Assembly: GCA_949752735.1 (NCBI GenBank)
Contig: OX457036.1
Coordinates: forward strand, 4,595,624 to 4,659,623
Origin: Lumbricus terrestris
Taxonomy: Eukaryota; Annelida; Clitellata; Crassiclitellata; Lumbricidae
Direction of reading: 5' to 3'
Length of the DNA stretch: 64,000 nt
Numbering within the stretch: the first letter of the stretch is position 1; every line of letters starts with the position of its first letter. The notes beneath the pieces are model-generated. The model saw only the letters and a list, made by a program, of their open reading frames with translations. It had not been told where the DNA came from and did not search any database. Made by a program: the position numbers and the translations under genes. This document shows positions 44,166-53,979 of the stretch, in pieces.

Positions 44166-45554
44166 TCTACCATTCTGTCCGTTCAATTAGATGTTGGCGT
44201 GCATCAGTCAGTCCACGTGGATGAATTCCATTTCGAAAGGCGGTTAACTACCTGAGACAATGTCACACACGCAGACAGATCGTAAATTACTTTGGACCGC
44301 GATGAAAACGACAAAGACCGTCGCCGACCTTGCTACGTATACAAAATATACCATACTGTATGTATGCATTGCATGTGTATACATGTACCTATCATCATCA
44401 TCGTCACCAGTTTTTTGGCCAGCAATATGTCTGCGATGGGTACGTGTAAGTGATGCATAAATTATCTCCTCGGTAATTTGTCAATACCATTGCTCAGTTT
44501 AGTGTTTGTCGAAAAGATGTCAATAATTATAACTATTCAGCATTGTCTTCTTCTACACTTGCTTCTCTTTCCATCGAATCTTGCATGTAGTGTACAGTGC
44601 ATTGCGCGGAATGCACCCACACGCACACAAGTGCACATGCACACTTGTTTGGAGAGGGTCATAATGACCAATTATGCCATTTCTGGAGCACTCGAATCTC
44701 GAATGTCAGACGAAAATGGAAGTCAGAGCATTGTAAGAAACGTAAATTAGGGGAAGGTAAAAACGTTATGGAAAGGTAGGCCTACATAAGTTAGCGAAAG
44801 AAGTGTATGACAAAGTAACACAATGAAAGGCAAAACACGATTACAAAAGAAATGGTAAGTCACCGCAACACACGGAGAGTAAGGTAAGAAATTAAGCAAA
44901 AACGGTGACCTAAGCAAGAGCAGACATGGAAAGGTAAAATGAGGTAAGAAAGGAAATTAATGAAATTAATGAAAGATAAGACTTGAGAAGTGTATTATTT
45001 GCTATAAGTTGTCATAATTTGTTCACTGAGCAGTTGGATTATAAGGACACAGACACAAAGAAGTCACGACTTCAATTGTTTGAGAACGATTTAAGAACGG
45101 GATTCACGGTTCTCATTCTGCCCTACTCGGGGAGAGATAGATCTATAATTAGTCCCCCCCCCGTAGGGCTGGCGACAGAAAACCTGGGCCCTATAATAAG
45201 GCAGAGCACTAACAGGCAATAAAACTTCTTAAGGCTTAATGAAAAACACTTTTTTTAAAACAAATTGAAAACTAATGTTAAAGTTCACGTACGTCCTAAA
45301 AGTTTATAACTATTTATGTCTAAAAAAATTATTTAATTCAGTTATAATTTGAAGTTTAAACTGATTTTAGTTAATGTTCTCTACAATAATTATTATAGTA
45401 CAATATTATTTTTTAAATACATGAATAATAAACTTTTCTATAACTACAATGAGCCTGGGCCACTAAAACTAGTTGGGTAAATGTGCATTGGCCTACGCTC
45501 CTCGCGGCGGCACTGCTACCACGTGTGCATAAAAGAGGGTAGGTTACGACAGCC
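44166..45554. other. Intronic sequence, possible eroded element
   Basis: No gene. A block with CCCCCCCCCGTAGGGCTGGCGACAG at about 45161 and GCTCCTCGCGGCGGCACTG at about 45500 looks like ends of two different hAT-type repeats, but no matching pair or target duplication is visible. AAGGTAA words recur at 44755-44950. Confidence 0.35.
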
Positions 45555-45800
45555 ATCTCTTTTATAACACGACCTCCCTTGCATCGTCAACCTTGATCCC
45601 AATTGTCGTTAATTAATCGTTTCCTGTATGTTGATTAACAATTGGTACCTAACCAGGTAGGCAGTTATCACCTGCCTGCCCTCCACGGCTTAGACAGGTG
45701 AACTGCACGGCTTCGATTCCAATCAACACTTACCTGCCTCACGACAATCAATCAAGTCCATAGATGGCGTGGCGCCTACGCACCACTTACCTGTTTAATC
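45555..45800. promoter_or_regulatory. Candidate intronic enhancer (E-boxes, homeodomain sites)
   Basis: A unique block with five CAGGT(A/G)/(C/T)ACCTG cores (about 45653, 45670, 45695, 45731, 45787), which fit Snail/Zeb or bHLH E-boxes. It also has two AT-rich palindromic cores, GTTAATTAATCG (about 45609) and GTTGATTAACAATTGG (about 45630), which fit HNF1 or homeodomain sites. It lies about 1 kb inside the Hox intron from exon 1. Confidence 0.35.
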
Positions 45801-46776
45801 AACACACCTTGACGACACGGTGCGATTGCTGCTGACAAGTGCCCATTATGCATTTCACGAAAAACCTCTCTTAGATCACTGTTATCCAAGACAATGACTT
45901 GCCTTGTTGTTCTATTTTGCCCACAAGGCATCACCCGACATTGCCTCAGCCAAATCTTTCCGAAAAAACCCAGCGGAACTCGTTTCTGTCCAATTTTATT
46001 GTTATCACACCACTCTGTATCCATGCAGACCACTTTTAGAACAATTCCATCTTGCCTCCAACCTAAATTCCACTTTGCCACATGCAACACTGAATTTCGA
46101 TCATCTCATTTGCCCAACCTTGCAGCACTGTCTTGGTCAAACCCCATCTTTCCTACCCCTTGCCTTTTGCCTCTTTACTTGTTTCACTGTTCTTATACTT
46201 TGCTCGCCACCAACGCTGTTCACAGAGACTTCATGCACAAGATAATCATGAAATCTAGCGTCTACTGAATTGAGAATTCAACCCATTATTATAATTTGAA
46301 CTTATGAAATCTGGCATGAGGGCAAATATCAAATGCAGCTGTAATAATGGCCTTGTGCATACCTTACCATGCTATAGTTCGCCTGACACTACTTCACCCG
46401 ACTGCTTATGCGTGGTGTGTAGCTCGAACGCCGTATAACTTGATTGCATGGTCAATTAGCAGGTCATGGCACGTTTTGCGATAATTGTATGACAGTGATC
46501 ATAGTCATTGGAAATAGGATAGTGAATACAAATTTTCAGATGGAACTTTCTTTCTCTTTTTATCCAGTAACAGATTTACCGGGAAGTATTCATTGTATCA
46601 AAGGAGGATGCTGGAGACAGAACAACATGGATACAAAGGATCCGAGTGGCTGACCAATCCACAGCGAGGGATTAATCCTAGCCAGAAGGAAAAGAAGAAG
46701 ATCCATTGTATCGTCTACAAAAACAGAGACATATACAGAGGCAGTTGAGCACAGTCTTATCTAGAGGTACACAGAC
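45801..46776. other. Intronic sequence, unassigned
   Basis: High complexity and no repeat. Open frames of 104-124 codons occur on both strands (45776-46268) without recognisable domains. Could contain conserved noncoding elements. Confidence 0.4.
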
Positions 46777-46790
46777 GGGGGGGGGGGGGG
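46777..46790. repeat. Poly-G run near the Hox splice donor
   Basis: Fourteen G residues on the plus strand, so a C14 run in the pre-mRNA, starting 16 bases into the intron. Prone to slippage and assembly error. Confidence 0.9.
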
Positions 46791-46806
46791 TGGTCAGCAG
46801 TCTTAC

Positions 46807-47968
46807 CGTGATGCAACTTCATCCAAGGAAACATCGGAGCCGCTCCGTTCGCCTCCTGGAGTCTCGCTTCGTCTTCCGGATTGTCACCGTCGATGGAATC
46901 TCCACTCGAGTCCGACTCCGGCTGATCCAGTTCCACAGCGTCCTTCCTCCTCGTTCGGAATCCGTTCGGATCGTCGCCACTCTCTTCCGTCTTCACCTCC
47001 TCCTGTGATCCACTTCCTCCTACTCCTCCTCCTGCCACCAATGATCCTCCTACTGCTCCGTCGGGTCTTTCGCCTGATGTCTGACCCACTGCTTGCTGGG
47101 AGGATGTCGACGACGACGTTGACGATGACGAGTCAGCCGGATGGTGGTCCTCTTCCTGTAGCGGTCTTCGGACTCCGGGAGGTGGAGCGAGCAGTCCGAA
47201 TCCGTGGTTACCCTCAACCGAGACCCCATCTCTATCGGGTGCGTCGTCAGTGACCCGCGACGGGTGCTGCTGCTGCTGCTGTTGCTGGGGTTGTGGCGGG
47301 GGTTGGTCGTACCGTCTCCCATCGAAATACCCCTCGCCGATGTTCGAGACTTCGGGTACCGTCTGTCCCAGGTGGTGGTCACCTGCGGACGACCCCGGAG
47401 TGGTCCCGAAGTGAATCGGCGGGGCGCTGCGGTGCGTGGCCCCGCCGCCACCAGGGTAGGGCTCCATGGCCAGCAGCTGGTCGGCGGAACCCGTCATGCA
47501 CGAGAGATCATCGATGATGTGACTGCGGTAGAACGACCCGACGACCGGAGTCGACTTCTTGTTGCACGGGGTCGATGTCGTCGGCGATACGCTGGCTCTA
47601 CGGCTGTGCGTGTACTCGCCAGACCCCGAAAGCGACTGGAATGTTTGGGGGCAAGAGGGACCCTCGCTGCTGGGGTAATATGACGACTGCTGCAGCACCG
47701 AAGGGTTCATATGAACAGAGGCCGAGCGAACTGTGTCGTCCGTCGAGTACATGTACGAGTCGTAGGGTGTTGTATCTGACCCCATCGGGGTTAGGTCCGA
47801 TGTTACCCCCGTGGGGCCAGGCTCAGAGGGATATCCGCGATAGCTGCCACGGTAGAACGCGTTGCCATGCAGTTCCGTGGGGTCCGGTCGAGAGTAGTGC
47901 GCATGACCGGAAGTGTAGAAGGGCGCCAGGTCGCTCGCCTGGAGCAGACGATCAGGGTAGTAGCTCAT
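46807..47968 (-). CDS. Hox: Medial Hox gene, exon 1 (hexapeptide)
   Basis: Encodes residues 1-387 and the first base of codon 388. The start MSYYPDRLLQ, tyrosine-rich in the first 100 residues (e.g. SGHAHYSRPDP, SSYYPSSEGP), resembles the conserved N-terminal activation region of central Hox proteins. A short poly-Gln lies at 228-234, a Ser/Thr run at 280-290, a Gly-rich stretch at 307-320 and an acidic Ser-rich stretch at 325-368. The hexapeptide core is FPWM at 380-383, followed by KLHH. This motif binds PBC-class (Pbx/Exd) partners. The linker to the homeodomain is eight residues. The ATG is the first in frame, in a clear coding-to-noncoding transition. Donor GTAAGA follows directly. Total length of 451 residues is long for a medial Hox protein, mostly because of low-complexity insertions. 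Confidence 0.93.
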
Positions 47969-48360
47969 CGTCGGTGGGGGGATCCTCGGATCAACCGATT
48001 GTTATAGCGCCAATGTATCTCTGATTCCTCTATTGCGTCACTTTCATCATGTAGGAGGTGGTATCCTATGACGTCATTTTCTGCTGGTTTTCCCAATATC
48101 CATGGGCGTTATCTCATGGGATTCTTGTTTCAATTTATTCCCTGAATGAGTTTCTCCAACCTCTATCAGGGTAGCTCCTCTGCTCTTTGGAGCGTTCGAT
48201 CCTCCGATTGTTGTGGAAGGTTATCCGGACCGTTCGAGTGGTAAAATGATCTGGGACGAGTGTCGCAACGTAATGGGGACAATAAATAATCTTTCAGGTT
48301 GGATGGAGAAGTCCCGAGCAGGTTATCATCTTTCTAGTAAATCCTACGCAAAAAAACGCA
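47969..48360 (-). promoter_or_regulatory. Hox 5' UTR and proximal promoter region
   Basis: Directly upstream of the Hox ATG. It contains a perfect CRE palindrome TGACGTCA at 48069-48076 (about 100 bp upstream), and a CCATGGATATTGGG phrase on the minus strand near 48092-48105. No clear TATA box was found, as is common for Hox promoters. The transcription start is not determinable by eye. Confidence 0.45.
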
Positions 48361-48855
48361 TGCACTGAATATTATTTCATAGTGTATCATCCTCTCATTT
48401 TTTTATTATAAATTTTTAAAGCATCAAATTAACCGTAATTAATTTGACGAAAACAGCGGTGAAGTGCTTGGATTCCTTGAATGAGAATTATATAAAATCA
48501 CGTTTAGGAGATTGAAAATTTGAAATATCTAACTTTTTAAGCCTGCCAAGGCGTTATTGGCAAAGTATAGACGATAGTTAATGCTGTTTAATGTCAAGAC
48601 TGGCGTGGCAATATCTATGGACTTCTGTATAGAATTGCCATCGAGAAAGAAGTTTATTCCACATTCAAATAATGTCTAAACTTGGCTAAACTTGGTGCCT
48701 GCGTGTATACGTAAAGTTTTAGTGATACGTAAAAGTCAGGTTCTTTAGGTTAGGACTTCTCCTTCACTTTCTCCTTCCCTTTCATCTTCCCACTCTCGTT
48801 GTCGATAATGTCCCTCTGTCATTCTCTATCTGTCGTTCAGCCCTCCATTTAGACA
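48361..48855. other. Upstream intergenic sequence
   Basis: AT-rich, turning C/T-rich at the right edge. No gene or element recognised. Confidence 0.45.
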
Positions 48856-48859
48856 TACT

Positions 48860-49015
48860 ATCTATGCCTCATTCTATTTATCTGTTCTTCACTTCCTCTC
48901 TGTCTGTCCGTCTGTCTCTTACTCTCTGTATGTTCTTCTGTCACTTCCTCTCTGTCTGTCCGTCTGTCTCTTACTCTTTCTCTCTGTCTCTTCCTCTCCT
49001 TCTGCCTTCAATTTG
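48860..49015. repeat. CTGTCTGTC/CTTCC tract with a 58 bp duplication
   Basis: TTCTTCACTTCCTCTCTGTC...CTTACTCT and TTCTTCTGTCACTTCCTCTC...CTTACTCT are two near-identical adjacent units. Confidence 0.8.
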
Positions 49016-49111
49016 TATCATTGCATGCTTCTCTCGCGGGCGTTGTCTGTCTGGCACTACATCCCTGGCTCCGCTTCCTGTCTCCGTCTGTCTGTCTCTC
49101 TTTGTGCACGT

Positions 49112-49350
49112 CTCTCCCTCCCGCATTCCCTCCTTCCAACTCTCTCTCCCTCCCTCATTCCCTCCTTCCAACTCTCTCTCCCTCCCTCATTCCCTCCTTC
49201 CAACTCTCTCTCCCTCCCTCATTCCCTCCTTCCAACTCTCTCTCCCTCCCTCATTCCCTCCTTCCAACTCTCTCTCCCTCCCTCATTCCCTCCTTCCAAC
49301 TCTCTCTCCCTCCCTCATTCCCTCCTTCCAACTCTCTCTCCCTCTCTGCC
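49112..49350. repeat. 30 bp tandem array, about 8 copies
   Basis: The unit CATTCCCTCCTTCCAACTCT-CTCTCCCTCC is repeated almost without change, indicating recent expansion. Long Ser/Leu/Pro frames in three phases are translations of it. Confidence 0.95.
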
Positions 49351-49429
49351 TTTCCCAAAACGTGGGATTTGTCTATGCGCAATCATCTACCATCAGCGTC
49401 GGAAACGGCCATTGTGTGGATGAGGGCTA

Positions 49430-49670
49430 AATCATGGCGTCCTCAGACAACCGGTCAGACCGTATCAAAGGCCTTATGCAGATCAAACGCACAACCAACG
49501 GTAAACATCACGTGCGCTCTCGCCAGCGCACGAGATACAGTCAGCAATCAAAAGCCCAGCTATAGGTCGAACTGCATCGGTCGTGACGGGCTTCACGAAT
49601 GTCAAAAGCAGAAGCATTGTCGATGGCTTTTCAGATGTCCAATACATTGCCTCAGCAAAAAGTTCGTCAC
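49430..49670 (-). pseudogene. Reverse-transcriptase-like scrap
   Basis: On the minus strand the sequence near 49465-49506 reads GCAFDLHKAFDTV before a stop. This resembles the 'D--KAFD-V' motif A of non-LTR reverse transcriptases, which holds the first catalytic Asp. The preceding about 50 codons (AGLLIADCISCAGE...) are one base out of frame with it. The piece is short and has no other motif, so the identification is weak. Confidence 0.35.
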
Positions 49671-49985
49671 TTGTCAAAACACTTGCGGATACAATCGGAA
49701 ACCCAGTATTTAAATATTCTGTATGGCTGCTTCGCCACTGTCACAAGCAGTCGAAATTTTGTCAAAAGCTTCGCAGAGCTACATTGCTCCTTCCCCAACC
49801 CCCATGCAAAACATGTCGTAGGTGAATGTAAACATTGTCAAAAGACATGCAGCTGCTTGACATGTAAAAATTGAATGCCTTTGAAATCATCAGCTTTCAA
49901 GCACTGCTTTGCGCACGGCATAGCACCTTGCATGGAACAAGTAACATGACATATAAAAATTATATATCATCTATGACGGATGGAA
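49671..49985. other. Unassigned sequence
   Basis: CAAAACATG-type and TGTCAAAA words recur (49674, 49757, 49808, 49835). No gene recognised. Confidence 0.4.
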
Positions 49986-50004
49986 CGATAAATAAAATTT
50001 GATG

Positions 50005-50880
50005 CTACCACAAGCCAATATTATGATGTTGTCATGAGCCAATATGATGTTACCATAAGCCAATATGACGTTGTCATGAGCCATTACGATTTTACCATAA
50101 GCCAATATGATGTTGCCATTAGACAATGTGATGTTGTCATAGCCAATATGATGCGATCATAAGCCAATATGATGAAACCATAAGCCAATATGATGTGACC
50201 ATAAGCCAATATGATGCGATCATAAGCCAATATGATGAAACCATAAGCCAATATGATGTTACCATAAGCCAATATGATGTTGCAATAAGCCAATATTATG
50301 ACGTTGTCATGAGCCATTACGATTTTACCATAAGCCAATATGATGTTGCCATTAGACAATATGATGTTGTCATAGCCAATATGATGCGATCATAAGCCAA
50401 TATGATGAAACCATAAGCCAATATGATGTGATCATAAGCCTATGTGACATGACCATAAGCCAATATGATGTGACCATAAGCCAATATGATGTGAATCATG
50501 TGATCATAAGCCAATATGATGTGATCATAAGCCAATATGATGTGACCATAAGCCTATGTGATGTGACCATAAGCCAATATGATGTGATCATAAGCCAGTA
50601 TGGTGTGACAATAAGCTCGCATGGTGTCACATTGGTGTGACACTTAACCAATAATTATGAATACCGTAGGTAAATTTGACTTGACCATAAGCCAATGTGA
50701 TGTGACCATTAGCCAGTGTGGTGTGACCGTAAGTCAAGTACTGAGTGACCAGAAGTCCAAACGACGTGGTCGCAAGCCAATAATTATGATGTGACCGTAT
50801 AATACGCCAGTGCGATGTGAACATAAATTACGCAAGAATAATGTGACGATGATGTGACGTTAAGTCACGTCACATTCTCC
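50005..50880. repeat. About 20-21 bp tandem array with higher-order copies
   Basis: The unit CATAAGCCAATATGATGTGAC repeats about 30 times with TTG, GAAA, GCGAT and GTGAT variants; the sequence becomes degenerate after 50640. A block of about 250 bp (TTGTCATGAGCCATTACGATTTTACC...) occurs twice (about 50072 and 50304), so segments of the array were themselves duplicated. The Ile/Leu/Ala/Tyr frame on the minus strand is a repeat translation. Confidence 0.95.
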
Positions 50881-51365
50881 ATATTGATGAACTTTCTACA
50901 CCGACGTGCGTTTTGCATTTGGATTTTAACAAAGGTCATACTTACTTTTAGCCGAAAGACATGACAAAAAGTCAAAATGGTATGCGATAAGTCAAGGTCA
51001 CATGACGAATAAGTCAAACTGATAAAAAAAAATAACCTATACCATTATTATGTGTGTACAAACTGTACACAATCCACGCAGTTGACGATACAACATAAAT
51101 GATTATTTGGCACGCAGATATTTTGTACATGTAGGCGTATGCACGCTTGCACATGTACACGAACGCACGTATGGACATGTACACTAATGCATGTATGTAC
51201 GATTGAGCGTTGCACGTTATTGATCTACGCATGCGCATTATACATATAAATCCCATTTCGACTATCTCACCAAGGCAGTGAGTGACCAGCAAAAGCACCG
51301 AAGCCTACATTATTGATCTGCATCTGTTAAAACGGGACCATGCTGTTCGCAATAAATAATCCAAG
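50881..51365. other. Unassigned AT-rich sequence
   Basis: ACATGTACAC/GCACGTATG phrases at 51110-51210; no gene recognised. Confidence 0.4.
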
Positions 51366-51374
51366 CTTGTCTCC

Positions 51375-51985
51375 CTCCCTCCCCCATCCCTCCATCCTTC
51401 CCTCGACCCATCCACCAATGCATCCAAACCTTCCAACATCAATCCATCACTCCAACGGTCCGTAGCTCCATCCACTTTATCAAGCATCCATCCATGATCC
51501 GTCCATCCTTCCATTAATCCATCCATCCATCCACCCATCCATCTAACCCTCGGACCCACCATCCATTAATCAGTCCGTCCGTCCGTTCAGCCAGACATTC
51601 TTCTTTCAATTCATTCACCATAGCCTTTCCTCCATCCACTCATCCATCAATCCATCCACCCATCTATCCATCCATCCATCCATCTATCCAGTCACCCACT
51701 CATTCATCTAAGCCTTCGACTCAACATCCATCCATCCATCCATCCATCCATCCATTATTCCCGCAGTCCATTCATTCACCTATGGCCTTTCCTCCATCAA
51801 TCTATCCATCAATTCGCCCTTCCCTCACTATCCACCATCCACCATTCCCTCCATCCACTCATCTAACCCTGTCATCCTTCCATCCGTCCTTCCTTCCCAC
51901 CATCTTATAACCCTTCCCTGCTTCCAAACTTCCACCCATTCATCCAACCATCCCTCCCTTTCCTCCATCCATCCATCCAAATCTC
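51375..51985. repeat. (CATC)n-rich tract
   Basis: CCATCCATC units with CCTTCC and CACC variants over about 600 bp; a perfect run lies near 51726-51754. Confidence 0.92.
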
Positions 51986-52323
51986 CAGTCGACTTTCCAA
52001 AGCGGCCTCTCTGGTCCACTTCTAAACCGGCAAAGACGCCAACGCACCATAAAAATATTCCAACGCATAATAATCATGCACCCAACGTGCTGAGAATAAT
52101 AATTTATTGCATGATGTGAAGAAGTAAACAAATATTCTGAGGCGAAGGAAAGTAGGTTAAGCATTGACAAACCAGAAAAAGGATATTGCAAGCATTTGTT
52201 TGCGTTGACACCGTTGCGTATAAAATTATACAGTCCGTGCACTCATCAGTGCCATTATAAATTTAATTCCTATGTTATATAGCCATAATATTATAGATAA
52301 AGGTGTCGAGTCATCTTGAGTAT
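51986..52323. other. Unassigned sequence
   Basis: No gene recognised between the CATC array and the hAT MITE. Confidence 0.45.
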
Positions 52324-52331
52324 TATTAATT

Positions 52332-52635
52332 CAGCGGTTCCCAACCCGTGGCCCGCGGGCCAAAAGTGTCCCGTCAGGCCTAGAAAAATGGCCCTCGTCT
52401 CTCACAGAATTAGCAAAAATATATGAAAAAATGACAATTTGGACAGGATAGAACATTACCTTCTATTACAAATTATTCTATTCTGGCGTCTATAAATAAC
52501 ATCAAAAATTCTATTTTGAATCGATTACAACAATTTTATATGCTTTCAGTTAGTTAAATTTTAGCCTTGTGGCCCACTAATGTCCTTCAACTTAGAAAAA
52601 GTGGCCCTAAAGGCAAAAAAGGTTGGGAACCACTG
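52332..52635. mobile_element. hAT-type MITE, 304 bp
   Basis: The ends CAGCGGTTCCCAACC and GGTTGGGAACCACTG are near-perfect inverted repeats of the CAGTGGTTC(C/T)CAACC type widely seen in hAT elements of animals. The target duplication is TATTAATT (52324-52331) and TATTAAAT (52636-52643), 7 of 8 matching. It is noncoding, with GTGGCCC/GGCCC blocks near both ends. Confidence 0.92.
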
Positions 52636-52689
52636 TATTAAATGATGTTCTTATGCTAAGCTGTTGCGGCATGAAATGGCGTTTTAATT

Positions 52690-52830
52690 TATTTAATTAT
52701 TTATTTGAGAAATTTGTATAGCGCCCCTTCAAGGTAGGCTACTCAGAAGCGCTCCCGGCCCAACCAGGGCTAAATAAAACAGTTTTTAGGTTCTTAAAGA
52801 AGAGAGTGGAATGACCCCTGCATGGGAATT
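52690..52830 (-). pseudogene. LINE C-terminal and tail remnant
   Basis: On the minus strand LKNLKTVLF-type codons precede CCCTGGTTGGGCCGGGAGCG and the AGCGCTTCTGAG...GGGGCGCT hairpin tail (52720-52753). It is nearly identical to the corresponding part of 16341-16440. Confidence 0.6.
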
Positions 52831-53290
52831 ATGTTCATATATGGATTGCTGTACTTATGTTAAGTTATGCTATATGCTGAGTCGTTATACGAATCTAGGA
52901 ACCGGATCTCATCACTTCCTTATACGTTATGTTAAGTTATGTGATAATATGCCGAACTATTTATATATTCTTTCAAAGTTATTGAAGCATTTATATTCCT
53001 TAGTCAAGTCACGTTTACTTAGGAACTGCTACCATTCAGTGACCCACTGACCTTTGTATCCCTTTATCTCTGTCTCCGCATCAAATCTCCTGCGTATACA
53101 AAGTCGACCAATGACAGATGCGATCTCATTCAACTGCGTAACATGACCCATAGGTCCATGCATGGCCCTGCAGCCCTATTAGCCCACTTCATTCAGATAC
53201 GATTTCCCCACACACACCTTTTTCTTAAAGATTTTAAAAATATAAATAAGATCGGACAACAAGGATGCTAATCTTAACGAATTCAGGAAT
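52831..53290. other. Sequence left of the retrotransposon
   Basis: No gene. CACACACCTTTTTCTTAAAG (near 53211) is one of the dispersed AGAGGTGT-motif copies. The last about 60 bp may belong to a LINE remnant that continues at 60613. Confidence 0.45.
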
Positions 53291-53295
53291 GTGAC

Positions 53296-53866
53296 TGTCA
53301 ACCTCCAATTGACCTTCAAAGTTTTCTTCCTTTTTCTTCAGTGTTCAGTAGCGCAGCCTACGCCTAACCTAGACACTGTACTTCGGTATCTAAAGCTAGT
53401 GTATAAGTTTCTAAAGTTCTTAACTTGTTCAATTACAACAAAGCTCTGTTTCTTGTATTTTCTTCTTCGTTCATAACAACGCAAATAACACAACAATGGA
53501 TCAACGACGACAAACGCTTGAATTCTACGACAGCAACGCAACTATTATTATCTAAACTCCACTGTTCTCTAAAACGTCTTCTATTCTCTACTACCAACTC
53601 CTTCTTCTTCAACTTATCTCACTGTCTGGGCGTACACTCTTCCCCTTGCCGCTCTGTCCTTCTATCTGCCTCTCTCCGTCTATCTGTCCGTCTGTCTGTC
53701 TATCTCTCTCTCTCTCTCGCTCTCCGGCGACGGTCGGCCGAGCCGCGCCAACTTTCCCGCCAGTCTGTCACCTGCAGGCCTAACTGTCTAGACGCTGACC
53801 TTGAGCTGGTCTATTCGTACGCCTAAACATCGACTGACCACATAGACTATACAAAATTAGCTCACA
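53296..53866 (-). repeat. 3' LTR of the Gmr1-like element
   Basis: 571 bp; on the plus strand it begins TGTCAACCTCC and ends TTAGCTCACA, so on the element strand it begins TGTGAGC and ends GGTTGACA. It contains a TCTC/TGTC-rich patch and a CpG-rich stretch around CGGCGACGGTCGG. The 133-codon plus frame inside is not a gene. Confidence 0.96.
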
Positions 53867-53869
53867 TTA

Positions 53870-53886
53870 CCTCCCTCCTTTCTTTT
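53870..53886 (-). other. Polypurine tract
   Basis: On the element strand AAAAGAAAGGAGGGAGG followed by TAA lies directly upstream of the 3' LTR start TGTGAG. This is the expected primer for plus-strand DNA synthesis. Confidence 0.88.
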
Positions 53887-53979
53887 AAAGAGAGCTAATT
53901 ATCTATAAAAATTAGCGAACGTACCTTAACTAAACAATGCAAATAGTCTATAACATAATACATCATAAAATATCTTACA

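Noticed and set aside
45150..45515. A single hAT element bounded by GGGCTGGCGACAG and CGCGGCGGCACTG
   Set aside because: The two ends are not inverted copies of each other and no target duplication was found.
45894..46268. 124-codon plus frame and overlapping 104-codon minus frame in the Hox intron
   Set aside because: Both lack any recognisable domain and overlap each other antisense; not supported as genes.
47204..47683. Plus-strand frame of 159 codons across the Hox exon
   Set aside because: Antisense shadow of GC-rich coding sequence; the minus frame has the Hox hexapeptide and a correct splice donor.
50005..50640. CRISPR-like regular short repeats
   Set aside because: Units are contiguous and nearly identical with no unique spacers, and the genome is eukaryotic. 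It is a tandem array. The same applies to 39884-40172 and 49112-49350.
53425..53826. 133-codon plus frame, present again at 60171-60572
   Set aside because: It is inside the LTR, is duplicated only because the LTR is, and lies antisense to the element.
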